A stretch of DNA of 64,000 nucleotides from Desmodesmus armatus (lineage: Eukaryota > Chlorophyta > Chlorophyceae > Sphaeropleales > Scenedesmaceae). The position numbers and the translations under genes are program-made. Positions 52,101-64,000 of this stretch are shown in pieces. Under the pieces are notes generated by a model that was not told the origin of the DNA, did not search any database, and worked only from the letters and a program-made list of their open reading frames with translations. The stretch's first letter is position 1. The number at the start of each line of letters is the position of its first letter. The stretch lies in assembly GCA_007449985.2 (NCBI GenBank), contig VIIQ02000643.1, positions 508,907-572,906 of the forward strand, in the 5' to 3' direction.

Positions 52101-55100
52101 TGGTGTTAATTTGACAGACTTTGGCAGAGCTGAAGTGATGCAACTAGGCATGAGCGGGGGGGAGGGGGGTGAAATGCTGGCACATGCATTAATACACAGC
52201 ATGCAACTTAGGCTAGAAGGCCATGTGCTATGCAGGCAATAACAGGCTCCAGTACCATCAAATGTAGTGTGGTGTTGATGTGAGAGACTTTGGCAGAGCT
52301 GAAGTGATGCAACTAGGCATGAGCAAGGGGGGGGGGGGTGAAATGCTGGCACATGCATTAATACACAGCATGCAATTGAGGCTAGAAGGCCATTTGCTAT
52401 GCAGGCAATGACAAGCTCCAGTATCATCAAGTGCAGTGTGGTGTTAATTTGACAGACTTTGGCAGAGTTGAAGTAATGAAACTAGGCATGAACGGGGGGG
52501 GGGGGGGGGGGGTATAAATGCTGGCACAAGCATAAATACACAGCATGCAATTCTAGTGTGGAGTACTATGTGCTGTGCATTCATTGTCAAGCTCTAGTAG
52601 CATCAAATGCAGTGTGGTGTTAATGTGCAAGACTTTGGCAGAGCTGAAGTGATGAAATTAGGCATGAGCGGGGGGGGGGGGTGAAATGGTGGCACAAGCA
52701 TAAATACACAACATGCAATTTAGGCTAGCAGGCCATGTGCTATGCAAACAATTACAAGCTCCAGTAGCATCAAATGTAGTGTGGTGTTGATGTGAGAGAC
52801 TTTGGCAGTGCTGAAGTGATGAAACTAGGCATGAGCAAGGGGTAGGGGGGGGGGAGTTGAAATGCTGTCTCAAGCATTGATACATATGATGCAATTTGGA
52901 ATGGAGTGCCATGTGCAATGCATTCATCGTCAAGCTCTAGTAGCATCAAATGCAGTGTGGTGTTGATGTTAGAGATTTTGGCAGAGCTGACGTGCTGAAA
53001 CTAGGCATGAGCGGGTGGGGGGGGGGGGGTGAAATGCTGGCACAAGCATTAATAGGCAAGACTTTGGCAGAGCTGAAGTGATCAAATTAGGCATGAGCGG
53101 GTGGGGGGGGGGGTGAAATGGTGGCACAAGCATAAATACACATCATGCAATTTAGGCTAGAAGGCCATGTGCTATGCAGGCAATAACAAGCTCCAGTAGC
53201 ATCAAATGCAGTGTGGTTTTGGTGCGAGAGACTTTGGCAGAGCTGAAGTGATGAAACTAGGCATGAGCGTGGGGGTAGGGGGGGGGGGTTGAAATGCTGT
53301 CTCAAGCATTGATACATATGATGCAATTTGGAATGGAGTGCCATGTGCAATGCATTCATCGTCAAGCTCTAGTAGCATCAAATGCAGTGTGGTGTTGATG
53401 TGAGAGACTTTGGCAGAGCTGACGTGCTGAAACTAGGCATGAGCGGGTGGGGGGGGGGGGACAAGGGGGAGGGGGGGGGGAGTTGAAATGCTGTCATAAG
53501 CATGAATACACAGCATACCTTTTTGCATGGAGTGCCATGTCCTATGCAGGCCATTTCAAGCTCTAGTAGCATCAAATGCAGTGTGGTGTTATTTTGACAA
53601 CATTGGCAGAGCTGAAGTGATGCAACTAGGCATGAGGGGGGGGGTGAAATGCTGGCACATGCATTAATACACAGCATGCAATTTAGGCTAGAAGGCCATG
53701 TCCTATCCAGGCAATTACAGGCTCCAGTATCATCAACTGCAGTGTGGTGTTCATGTGAGAGACTTTGGCGGAGCTGATCCTGAGCATGAGCGGGGGGGGG
53801 GGGGGATGGCAAAGGGGGGGGGGGATATGCTGTGTCCAGCATCACTACACATCATGCAATTCTAGCGTAGAGTACTATGTGCTATGCATTCACTTTCGAG
53901 CTCCAGTAGCATCAAGTGCAGTGTGGTGTTAATTTGACAGACTTTGGCAGAGCTGAAGTGCTGAAACTAGGCATGAGCGGGGGGGGGGGGGGTGAAATGC
54001 TGGCACAAGCATAAATACACATCATGCAATTTAGGCTAGAAGGCCATGTGCTATGCAGGCAATAACAAGCTCCAGTACCATCAAATGCAGTGTGGTGTTG
54101 ATGTGAGAGACTTTGGCAGAGCTGAAGTGATGAAACTAGGCATGAGCAAGGGGTAGGGGGGGGGGGAGTTGAAATGCTGTCTCGAGCATTGATACATATG
54201 ATGCAGTTTCGCATGGAGTGCCATGTGCTATGCATTCATTGTCAAGCTCTAGTAGCATCAAATGCAGTGTGGTGTTGATGTTAGAGATTTTGGCAGAGCT
54301 GACGTGCTGAAACTAGGCATGAGCAAGGGGGGGGGGGTGAAATGCTGGCACAAGCATTAATAGGCAAGACTTTGGCAGAGCTGAAGTGATCAAATAGGCA
54401 TGAGCGGGTGGGGGGGGGGTGAAATGGTGGCACAAGCATAAATACACATCATGCAATTTAGGCTAGAAGGCCATGTGCTATGCAGGCAATAACAAGCTCC
54501 AGTAGCATCAAATGCAGTGTGGTTTTGGTGCGAGAGACTTTGGCAGAGCTGAAGTGATGAAACTAGGCATGAGCAAGGGGTAGGGGGGGGGGAGTTGAAA
54601 TGCTGTCTCAAGCATTGATACATATGATGCAATTAGCATGGAGTGCCATGTGCTATGCATTCATTGTCAAGCTCTAGTAGCATCAAATGCAGTGTGGTGT
54701 TAATTTGACAGACTTTGGCAGAGCTGAAGTGATGCAACTAGGCATGAGCGGGGGGGGGGGGGGGTGAAATGCTGGCACATGCATTAATACACAGCATGCA
54801 ACTTAGGCTAGAAGGCCATGTGCTATGCAGGCAATAACAGGCTCCAGTACCATCAAATGTAGTGTGGTGTTGATGTGAGAGACTTTGGCAGAGCTGAAGT
54901 GATGCAACTAGGCATGAGCAAGGGGGGGGGGGGGTGAAATGCTGGCACATGCATTAATACACAGCATGCAATTGAGGCTAGAAGGCCATTTGCTATGCAG
55001 GCAATGACAAGCTCCAGTATCATCAAGTGCAGTGTGGTGTTAATTGACAGACTTTGGCAGAGTTGAAGTAATGAAACTAGGCATGAGCGGGGGGGGGGGG

Positions 55101-58100
55101 GGGGTGTATAAATGCTGGCACAAGCATAAATACACAGCATGCAATTCTAGTGTGGAGTACTATGTGCTGTGCATTCATTGTCAAGCTCTAGTAGCATCAA
55201 ATGCAGTGTGGTGTTAATGTGCAAGACTTTGGCAGAGCTGAAGTGATGAAATTAGGCATGAGCGGGGGGGGGGGGGTGAAATGGTGGCACAAGCATAAAT
55301 ACACATCATGCAATTTAGGCTAGCAGGCCATGTGCTATGCAAACAATTACAAGCTCCAGTAGCATCAAATGTAGTGTGGTGTTGATGTGAGAGACTTTGG
55401 CAGTGCTGAAGTGATGAAACTAGGCATGAGCAAGGGGTAGGGGGGGGGGGGAGTTGAAATGCTGTCTCAAGCATTGATACATATGATGCAATTTGGAATG
55501 GAGTGCCATGTGCAATGCATTTATCGTCAAGCTCTAGTAGCATCAAATGCAGTGTGGTGTTGATGTTAGAGATTTTGGCAGAGCTGACGTGCTGAAACTA
55601 GGCATGAGCGGGTGGGGGGGGGGGTGAAATGCTGGCACAAGCATTAATAGGCAAGACTTTGGCAGAGCTGAAGTGATCAAATTAGGCATGAGCGGGTGGG
55701 GGGGGGGGTGAAATGGTGGCACAAGCATAAATACACATCATGCAATTTAGGCTAGAAGGCCATGTGCTATGCAGGCAATAACAAGCTCCAGTAGCATCAA
55801 ATGCAGTGTGGTTTTGGTGCGAGAGACTTTGGCAGAGCTGAAGTGATGAAACTAGGCATGAGCAAGGGGTAGGGGGGGGGGGAGTTGAAATGCTGTCTCA
55901 AGCATTGATACATATGATGCAGTTTAGCATGGAGTGCCATGTGCTATGCATTCATTGTCAAGCTCTAGTAGCATCAAATGCAGTGTGGTGTTAATTTGAC
56001 AGACTTTGGCAGAGCTGAAGTGATGCAACTAGGCATGAGCGGGGGGGGGGGGGGGTGAAATGCTGGCACATGCATTAATACACAGCATGCAACTTAGGCT
56101 AGAAGGCCATGTGCTATGCAGGCAATAACAGGCTCCAGTACCATCAAATGTAGTGTGGTGTTGATGTGAGAGACTTTGGCAGAGCTGAAGTGATGCAACT
56201 AGGCATGAGCAAGGGGGGGGGGTGAAATGCTGGCACATGCATTAATACACAGCATGCAATTGAGGCTAGAAGGCCATTTGCTATGCAGGCAATGACAAGC
56301 TCCAGTATCATCAAGTGCAGTGTGGTGTTAATTTGACAGACTTTGGCAGAGCTGACGTGCTGAAACTAGGCATGAGCGGGGGGGGGGGGGGGGGACAAGG
56401 GGGAGGGGGGGGGAGTTGAAATGCTGTCATAAGCATGAATACACAGCATACCTTTTTGCATGGAGTGCCATGTCCTATGCAGGCCATTTCAAGCTCTAGT
56501 AGCATCAAATGCAGTGTGGTGTTATTTTGACAACATTGGCAGAGCTGAAGTGATGCAACTAGGCATGAGGGGGGGGGGGGGTGAAATGCTGGCACATGCA
56601 TTAATACACAGCATGCAATTTAGGCTAGAAGGCCATGTCCTATCCAGGCAATTACAGGCTCCAGTATCATCAACTGCAGTGTGGTGTTCATGTGAGAGAC
56701 TTTGGCGGAGCTGATCCTGAGCATGAGCGGGGGGGGGGGGGGGATGGCAAAGGGGGGGGGGGATATGCTGTGTCCAGCATCACTACACATCATGCAATTC
56801 TAGCGTAGAGTACTATGTGCTATGCATTCACTTTCGAGCTCCAGTAGCATCAAGTGCAGTGTGGTGTTAATTTGACAGACTTTGGCAGAGCTGAAGTGCT
56901 GAAACTAGGCATGAGCGGGGGGGGGGGGGGTGAAATGCTGGCACAAGCATAAATACACATCATGCAATTTAGGCTAGAAGGCCATGTGCTATGCAGGCAA
57001 TAACAAGCTCCAGTACCATCAAATGCAGTTTGGTGTTGATGTGAGAGACTTTGGCAGAGCTGAAGTGATGAAACTAGGCATGAGCAACGGGTAGGGGGGG
57101 GGGTGGAAAGGCTGTCTCAAGCATATATACATATCATGCAATTCTAGCGTAGAGTACTATGTGCTGTGCATTCATTGTCAAGCTCTAGTATCATCAAATG
57201 CAGTGTGGCCTTAATAGGCAAGACTTTGGCAGAGCTGAAGTGATCAAATTAGGCATGATCGGGTGGGGGGGGGGGGTGAAATGGTGGCACAAGCATAAAT
57301 ACACATCATGCAATTTAGGCTAGAAGGCCATGTGCTATGCAGGCAATAACAAGCTCCAGTACCATCAAATGCAGTGTGGTGTTGATGTGAGAGACTTTGG
57401 CAGAGCTGAAGTGATGAAACTAGGCATGAGCAAGGGGTAGGGGGGGGGGGGGGGAGTTGAAATGCTGTCTCAAGCATTGATACATATGATGCAGTTTAGC
57501 ATGGAGTGCCATGTGCTATGCATTCATTGTCAAGCTCTAGTAGCATCAAATGCAGTGTGGTGTTGATGTTAGAGATTTTGGCAGAGCTGACGTGCTGAAA
57601 CTAGGCATGAGCAAGGGGGGGGGGGGGTGAAATGCTGGCACAAGCATTAATAGGCAAGACTTTGGCAGAGCTGAAGTGATCAAATTAGGCATGAGCGGGT
57701 GGGGGGGGGGGGGGTGAAATGGTGGCACAAGCATAAATACACATCATGCAATTTAGGCTAGAAGGCCATGTGCTATGCAGGCAATAACAAGCTCCAGTAG
57801 CATCAAATGCAGTGTGGTTTTGGTGCGAGAGACTTTGGCAGAGCTGAAGTGATGAAACTAGGCATGAGCAAGGGGTAGGGGGGGGGGGGGAGTTGAAATG
57901 CTGTCTCAAGCATTGATACATATGATGCAATTTAGCATGGAGTGCCATGTGCTATGCATTCATTGTCAAGCTCTAGTAGCATCAAATGCAGTGTGGTGTT
58001 AATTTGACAGACTTTGGCAGAGCTGAAGTGATGCAACTAGGCATGAGCGGGGGGGGGGGGGTGAAATGCTGGCACATGCATTAATACACAGCATGCAACT

Positions 58101-61100
58101 TAGGCTAGAAGGCCATGTGCTATGCAGGCAATAACAGGCTCCAGTACCATCAATTGTAGTGTGGTGTTGATGTGAGAGACTTTGGCAGAGCTGAAGTGAT
58201 GCAACTAGGCATGAGCAAGGGGGGGGGGGGGTGAAATGCTGGCACATGCATTAATACACAGCATGCAATTGAGGCTAGAAGGCCATTTGCTATGCAGGCA
58301 ATGACAAGCTCCAGTATCATCAAGTGCAGTGTGGTGTTAATTTGACAGACTTTGGCAGAGTTGAAGTAATGAAACTAGGCATGAGCGGGGGGGGGGGGGG
58401 GGGTAGTATAAATGCTGGCACAAGCATAAATACACAGCATGCATTTCTAGTGTGGAGTACTATGTGCTGTGCATTCATTGTCAAGCTCTAGTAGCATCAA
58501 ATGCAGTGTGGTGTTAATGTGCAAGACTTTGGCAGAGCTGAAGTGATGAAATTAGGCATGAGCGGGGGGGGGGGGGGTGAAATGGTGGCACAAGCATAAA
58601 TACACAACATGCAATTTAGGCTAGCAGGCCATGTGCTATGCAAACAATTACAAGCTCCAGTAGCATCAAATGTAGTGTGGTGTTGATGTGAGAGACTTTG
58701 GCAGTGCTGAAGTGATGAAACTAGGCATGAGCAAGGGGTAGGGGGGGGGGGGAGTTGAAATGCTGTCTCAAGCATTGATACATATGATGCAATTTGGAAT
58801 GGAGTGCCATGTGCAATGCATTCATCGTCAAGCTCTAGTAGCATCAAATGCAGTGTGGTGTTGATGTTAGAGATTTTGGCAGAGCTGACGTGCTGAAACT
58901 AGGCATGAGCGGGTGGGGGGGGGGGTGAAATGCTGGCACAAGCATTAATAGGCAAGACTTTGGCAGAGCTGAAGTGATCAAATTAGGCATGAGCGGGTGG
59001 GGGGGGGGTGTGAAATGGTGGCACAAGCATAAATACACATCATGCAATTTAGGCTAGAAGGCCATGTGCTATGCAGGCAATAACAAGCTCCAGTAGCATC
59101 AAATGCAGTGTGGTTTTGGTGCGAGAGACTTTGGCAGAGCTGAAGTGATGAAACTAGGCATGAGCAAGGGGTAGGGGGGGGGGGAGTTGAAATGCTGTCT
59201 CAAGCATTGATACATATGATGCAGTTTAGCATGGAGTGCCATGTGCTATGCATTCATTGTCAAGCTCTAGTAGCATCAAATGCAGTGTGGTGTTAATTTG
59301 ACAGACTTGGCAGAGCTGAAGTGATGCAACTAGGCATGAGCGGGGGGGGGGGGGGTGAAATGCTGGCACATGCATTAATACACAGCATGCAACTTAGGCT
59401 AGAAGGCCATGTGCTATGCAGGCAATAACAGGCTCCAGTACCATCAAATGTAGTGTGGTGTTGATGTGAGAGACTTTGGCAGAGCTGAAGTGATGCAACT
59501 AGGCATGAGCAAGGGGGGGGGGTGAAATGCTGGCACATGCATTAATACACAGCATGCAATTGAGGCTAGAAGGCCATTTGCTATGCAGGCAATGACAAGC
59601 TCCAGTATCATCAAGTGCAGTGTGGTGTTAATTTGACAGACTTTGGCAGAGTTGAAGTAATGAAACTAGGCATGAGCGGGGGGGGGGGGGGTAGTATATA
59701 ATGCTGGCACAAGCATAAATACACAGCATGCAATTCTAGTGTGGAGTACTATGTGCTGTGCATTCATTGTCAAGCTCTAGTAGCATCAAATGCAGTGTGG
59801 TGTTAATGTGCAAGACTTTGGCAGAGCTGAAGTGATGAAATTAGGCATGAGCGGGGGGGGGGGGTGTGAAATGGTGGCACAAGCATAAATACACAACATG
59901 CAATTTAGGCTAGCAGGCCATGTGCTATGCAAACAATTACAAGCTCCAGTAGCATCAAATGTAGTGTGGTGTGATGTGAGAGACTTTGGCAGTGCTGAAG
60001 TGATGAAACTAGGCATGAGCAAGGGGTAGGGGGGGGGGAGTTGAAATGCTGTCTCAAGCATTGATACATATGATGCAATTTAGCATGGAGTGCCATGTGC
60101 AATGCATTCATCGTCAAGCTCTAGTAGCATCAAATGCAGTGTGGTGTTGATGTGAGAGACTTTGGCAGAGCTGACGTGCTGAAACTAGGCATGAGCGGGT
60201 GGGGGGGGGGGGACAAGGGGGAGGGGGGGGGGAGTTGAAATGCTGTCATAAGCATGAATACACAGCATACCTTTTTGCATGGAGTGCCATGTCCTATGCA
60301 GGCCATTTCAAGCTCTAGTAGCATCAAATGCAGTGTGGTGTATTTTGACAACATTGGCAGAGCTGAAGTGATGCAACTAGGCATGAGGGGGGGGGGTGAA
60401 ATGCTGGCACATGCATTAATACACAGCATGCAATTTAGGCTAGAAGTCCATGTCCTATCCAGGCAATTACAGGCTCCAGTATCATCAACTGCAGTGTGGT
60501 GTTCATGTGAGAGACTTTGGCGGAGCTGATCCTGAGCATGAGGGGGGGGGGGGGGGGGGGGGATGGCAAAGGGGGGGGGGATATGCTGTGTCCAGCATCA
60601 CTACACATCATGCAATTCTAGCGTAGAGGACGATGTGCTATGCATTCACTTTCGAGCTCCAGTATCATCAAATGCAGTGTGGTGTTATTTGACAGACTTT
60701 GGCAGAGTTGAAGTGCTGAAACTAGGCATGAGCGGGGGGGGGGGGGGGGGGAGTATAAATACTGGCACAAGCATAAATACACAGCATGCAATTTAGGCTA
60801 GAAGGCCATGTGCTATGCAGGCAATGACAAGCTCCAGTATCATCAAGTGCAGTGTGGTGTTGATTTGACAGACTTGATCAGAGTTGAAGTGCTGAAACTA
60901 GGCATGAGCAGGGGGGGGGGGGGAGTATAAATACTGGCACAAGCATAAATACACAGCATGCAATTTAGGCTAGAAGGCCATGTGCTATGCAGGCAATTAC
61001 AAGCTCCAGTACCATCAAATGCAGTGTGGTGTTGATGTGAGAGACTTTGGTAGAGCTGAAGTGATGAAACTAGGCATGAGCAAAGGGTAGGGGGGGGGGG

Positions 61101-61311
61101 GTGAAATGCTGTCTCAAGCATATATACATATCATGCAATTCTAGCGTAGAGTACTATGTGCTGTGCATTCATTTTCAAGCTCTAGTAGCATCAAATGCAG
61201 TGTGGTGTTAATGTGCAAGACTTTGGCAGAGCTGAAGTAATGAAATTAGGCATGAGCGGGGGGGGGGGGGGGTGAAAATGCTGGCACAAGCACCAATACA
61301 CAACATGCAAT

Positions 61312-62489
61312 CTCTATACCCTATCACAAGCACTTTGGAGATATTCCCACCGTAGATACACCTATTCGCATTTATCCACCCCTACCAGGCTTCTGGCGGC
61401 AACATGAGGGGTTGTGCTTCAACCGCCTGCTATCTATCAAGTCATGCTACGACCAGCATACGGTCGAGACAATGATGTACCGAAGATGAGGTATCTTGCA
61501 ACATGATGATATCAGTTTGACACACTGTACACAAACTGCCATGAGCCAGTATTATATTGATCTGATGCACCTGACCTGTGCAAGTGTGGGTGGTGTGCTT
61601 GCCTTGTAGGTGTTGGTCCAACGACATATTCATAAGCGGGGTGGAAATCAATCGGTCAGAGTATGTCGCCTGAAATCGGCAGCCAAGACAAAATTGCAAA
61701 GTGTCCCTTCAATACACCAGAGGACGAGCTGAAGTTTGCATCTTTATGTTGTATGCGGCATTTCCTGGGTGTACAAACACTGGCACAAACAAGTGCATGG
61801 CCAGTGCTGGTTGTCATGAAATAGACAACACAATTATACAGATTCGGGCGGAATTGGGCTTTGGCATCTGCAGGTTTGTTGATTATGACATAACGTGGCG
61901 CCAAGTGCCTGGGATGGCCAGCTGTTGAGTGAGATCTGGTGCAAGTATCTGGCTTGCAACAGTCTCACTGTTGCATGTGCTCTGATAGATCTGCACTCTC
62001 ACATGTGTGTCGGGAGCCTAGCGCTTGAGGGGTTGGGAGCCTAGCTTGATGGGGGTTTCTCTCATAGGTCTGCAGCAGCTTTGTCATGGAACGCTGGTGT
62101 CCTGACTGCTGCACAAGCAGCAGTGTGGGGAATTGCATGGCAGGAACAGCTGAGCGGGGACATTTAGGCATTCTGGTACTGAGCAACTGGGTCACGCATG
62201 CCCCTGCTCCCATAATTTGTGGCGTTGGCAGGTGTGCGCATTGCTCTGCGTGCGGAGGGCGGGCAGGGCGGGGTCAACTTGACGTGCTTATGTGTGCATC
62301 GGCTGGTGCCCCTCTTGTTCACTAGTAAAAGCAATACAGTGTTGGGTCTGGGTGCAATCGCGACTGCCAGGCAAGCGGGCTGTTTGTGGTGGGCATACGC
62401 CCCTAGAGTTTGTGCTTTTTGAACAACGGGTGGTGCTGATCCCACCTCTTGTGGCAGTCTGGTGGATGCCTTCCATGCTCTGCAGGCTG
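61312..62489. other. Right flank of the satellite
   Basis: The satellite stops sharply at about 61311. Sequence up to 62489 has no firmly recognised exon. A frame at about 61740-61927 reads a Cys-rich piece (CTNTGTNKCMASAGCHE) and ends at a stop, and could be an exon or the 5' part of the LINE that follows; this is a guess. Confidence 0.4.
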
Positions 62490-63917
62490 ACAAAAAAAGT
62501 GTTGAAGCAACAGGGGGAGGTGCTGTTATTGGGGAACCCCGATGCACGTACGGCGACGGCACACGACCGTGGGGCTGAAGCAGATGCGCTGCTGGATAGC
62601 ATGGGTGTGACAGGGTTGCCACCCCAGGCAGTGCCTGGGGACGGCAGGTGTGTTGTCCTGCCCAGATGCAACTCAGCCCCTAGGTCGGTGGACAAGGGAA
62701 GGCAGTTGCTGCTTGAGCTGTGTGCCGCCACTGGGTGTGTCCTTTTGAATGGTCGTGATAGCGGGGATGAGCAGGGACAGTCGACCTTTGGCCGTGTAGT
62801 TTGTGTGGTCTGGTGACCAATTAGTGTGCTGGGATAATGGCCTAGGGGTGTGGAGTTTATTTAGGTAGTATACAATGGCTACACCAAAACAGTTGGCGTG
62901 TACTTTTGCGTTGTCCGACTTGCCTTGTGGGAGGCACAGGGCCCTCAGCCAAGCCAACCATGGTCAGATGGGACTCCTCTCACGGGAGGGAAAACTGTCT
63001 GTTGGTGTCCTCTGGGCAAAAAAATGTGCGTAAGCTAAATTTCGGACGAATGTTGGTCCTGACACTTGAGGGGGGAGCCATTGCGGGAGGTGTACAGGGT
63101 GGAGCCTGTGGTTCGTGCGGACGGCAAAATAGTGTGGCGCCATGTTAAGACTTGAGTGAGGGTCCCTCTCGCAGTGTGGTGCATGTTCAGCACGGACCTT
63201 TCAAGATGGGGAGGTGCCTGCCTCATGAGGTGCATGCTGTGTTTGCTATTTTCAAGAAGGGTGACCCGTCTGTGTTGGATATTCAGAGGCATTGCAGTGG
63301 GATCTGTGATTGGAAAGCTCTTCAGCCTTGTATTCATGCCCGTCTTGTTGCTTGGGCTGAGGCGTGTGTGAATCCTGGTGATGGCCAGGCTGGGTTCAGG
63401 GGCGGCGAGTGCAGGAACAACCATGTCTTTGTCCTGAAGCACTTGGTGGACCGTTGCCGAGGGTCTGAGCGGGTGTATGCATCTTCACTGACTTCAGGCT
63501 TACGCACTTGTCCGGCGGGACTTGTTGCTGCAATGTGTGGCCGACATTGGGGTGCGGGACAACTACCTCAGTTGCCTTGCGAGCATGCATTGGTCTACTC
63601 CTGTGGTCGTAAAAGATGCGCCTGGCCGCAGCCTTCTGTGTACAGCAGTATAGGCGTAAGGCAAGGCATCCTCTCCCCCTCCCCTGCTGTTTGGGTTGTT
63701 GATTGACTGGGTTAGGCATGGCTACAGGAGCGGGCCCCTCAGTGTTGAACACATGAGTGACAACCACAGTGTGCGGTCCCCTCAAGGGCAAACTGCTTTG
63801 TGTGCTTGTGGCGCCGATGACCTCACTCTCCTTGCTTTCTCACCCTTTGACCTGCAAGCTTGTTGGATGCCTGCAAGAGTGATGCGCGGCCAACTCCCTG
63901 CATGTCAATGTGGCTAA
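62490..63917 (+). mobile_element. Degenerate LINE-type (non-LTR) retrotransposon, endonuclease and reverse transcriptase
   Basis: An APE-type endonuclease remnant lies at about 62510-62800: GEVLLLGNPDAR in place of the GDFNAR block, then RSVDKGRQLLLELCAATGC and VLLNGR. The reverse transcriptase follows in three frames: FKKGDPS (about 63250), FRGIAVGSVIGKLFSLV (about 63285-63335), ARLVAWAE with GFRGGE (about 63340-63410), GVRQG (about 63655), PPPLLFGLLIDWVRHG (about 63680-63720), and GADDLTLLAFSP (63810-63845), the catalytic YxDD-like motif with Gly in the Tyr position. Order and spacing fit LINE reverse transcriptases with the RGIAVGS motif, common in algae. At least three frameshifts and several stops show it is dead. 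The 3' part may run past the window. Confidence 0.8.
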
Positions 63918-64000
63918 AATATGATGCGGATACCAATGCGTCTCGTTGGCTCTCGTTGGCTCACGGAGTGTGCAGGCTGAGCCTGAACCATGTAACAGTA

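Larger units (their letters stand above)
39344..61311 (+). repeat. 22-kb satellite array of ~165-bp monomers, each with a G homopolymer
   Basis: About 130 head-to-tail monomers, all in one orientation. Each holds a left half with ggccatgtgctatgcaggc or a variant, a core atcaaatgcagtgtggtgtt followed by gagactttggcagagctga, then aggcatgagc, a run of roughly 7-25 G, and a tail with taaatacacagcatgcaa. Period is about 165-175 bp depending on G-run length. Several monomer classes alternate: the plain class; one with catggagtgcc and cattcattgtc; one with cctagagtac and cactttcgagc; one with a second G run after acaaggggg; and one with gatcctgggcatgagc plus ggcaaagggg. They form higher-order blocks of about 1.3-2.6 kb, clearest after 47 kb. 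Proline-rich minus-strand frames are a by-product of the G runs. Confidence 0.97.

Noticed and set aside
39344..61311. Dozens of minus-strand frames of 60-155 residues with proline runs and a recurring Cys/His-rich peptide
   Set aside because: They come from the satellite monomer. The proline runs are the reverse of the G tracts, whose lengths vary freely and not in threes, so no frame is conserved between monomers.
39344..61311. Could the regular array be a CRISPR?
   Set aside because: Monomers are ~165 bp and contiguous, with no short repeat/unique spacer pattern and no cas genes; the window is eukaryotic.

Overview
The window looks like nuclear DNA of a green alga, most likely of the Chlamydomonadales/Volvocales. 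I see intron-rich genes with GT..AG introns that join in consistent phase, many Ala- and Gln-rich coding runs from CAG/GCA repeats, long poly-G and GT tracts, a small insert of chloroplast rpoC2-like DNA, and abundant transposon genes. The species cannot be fixed from the sequence. No rRNA, tRNA or CRISPR array was recognised. Nearly all of the window is accessory sequence; the only gene that looks like host metabolism is a glycosyltransferase near the left end.

Layout. (1) 784-1626, plus strand: a GT54/MGAT4-like N-acetylglucosaminyltransferase catalytic domain. (2) 1.6-8.1 kb: mostly gene-free, with hairpins, a 31-bp tandem repeat, a 0.69-kb MITE-like element with ~32-bp terminal inverted repeats, and a cluster of a short degenerate motif. 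(3) 8146-14360, plus: a nine-exon gene for a ~1361-residue protein with a CxxC zinc ribbon and a candidate DDE transposase core. Its 3' end is duplicated in tandem. (4) 17296-20003, plus: a four-exon gene for a ~549-residue zinc-binding, RGG/Ala-rich protein with a 350-bp (TG)n tract in its last intron. (5) 20.7-35.3 kb: a tandem duplication. Each block starts with two ~0.5-kb direct repeats and carries a minus-strand KDZ-type transposase gene. The right-hand copy is complete (13 exons, ~1125 residues); the left-hand copy lost its 5' end and 2.4 kb of its middle. (6) 36.2-38.8 kb, plus: a decayed Cys-rich, Ala/Gln-rich gene, divergent from the KDZ gene. (7) 39.3-61.3 kb: a 22-kb head-to-tail satellite of roughly 165-bp monomers, each with a G homopolymer, in higher-order blocks, with one plastid-derived insert and one duplicated unknown insert. 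(8) 62.5-63.9 kb: a frameshifted LINE-type retrotransposon with endonuclease and reverse transcriptase remnants.

The genes do not form a pathway. The picture is a repeat-rich nuclear region, possibly centromeric or subtelomeric, where DNA transposons (a KDZ family, a second DDE-like family, a MITE) and a LINE lie beside a long satellite. The three well-resolved multi-exon models each need exactly one single-base correction, each placed most simply at a short G run. This points either to homopolymer sequencing error or to early pseudogene decay.
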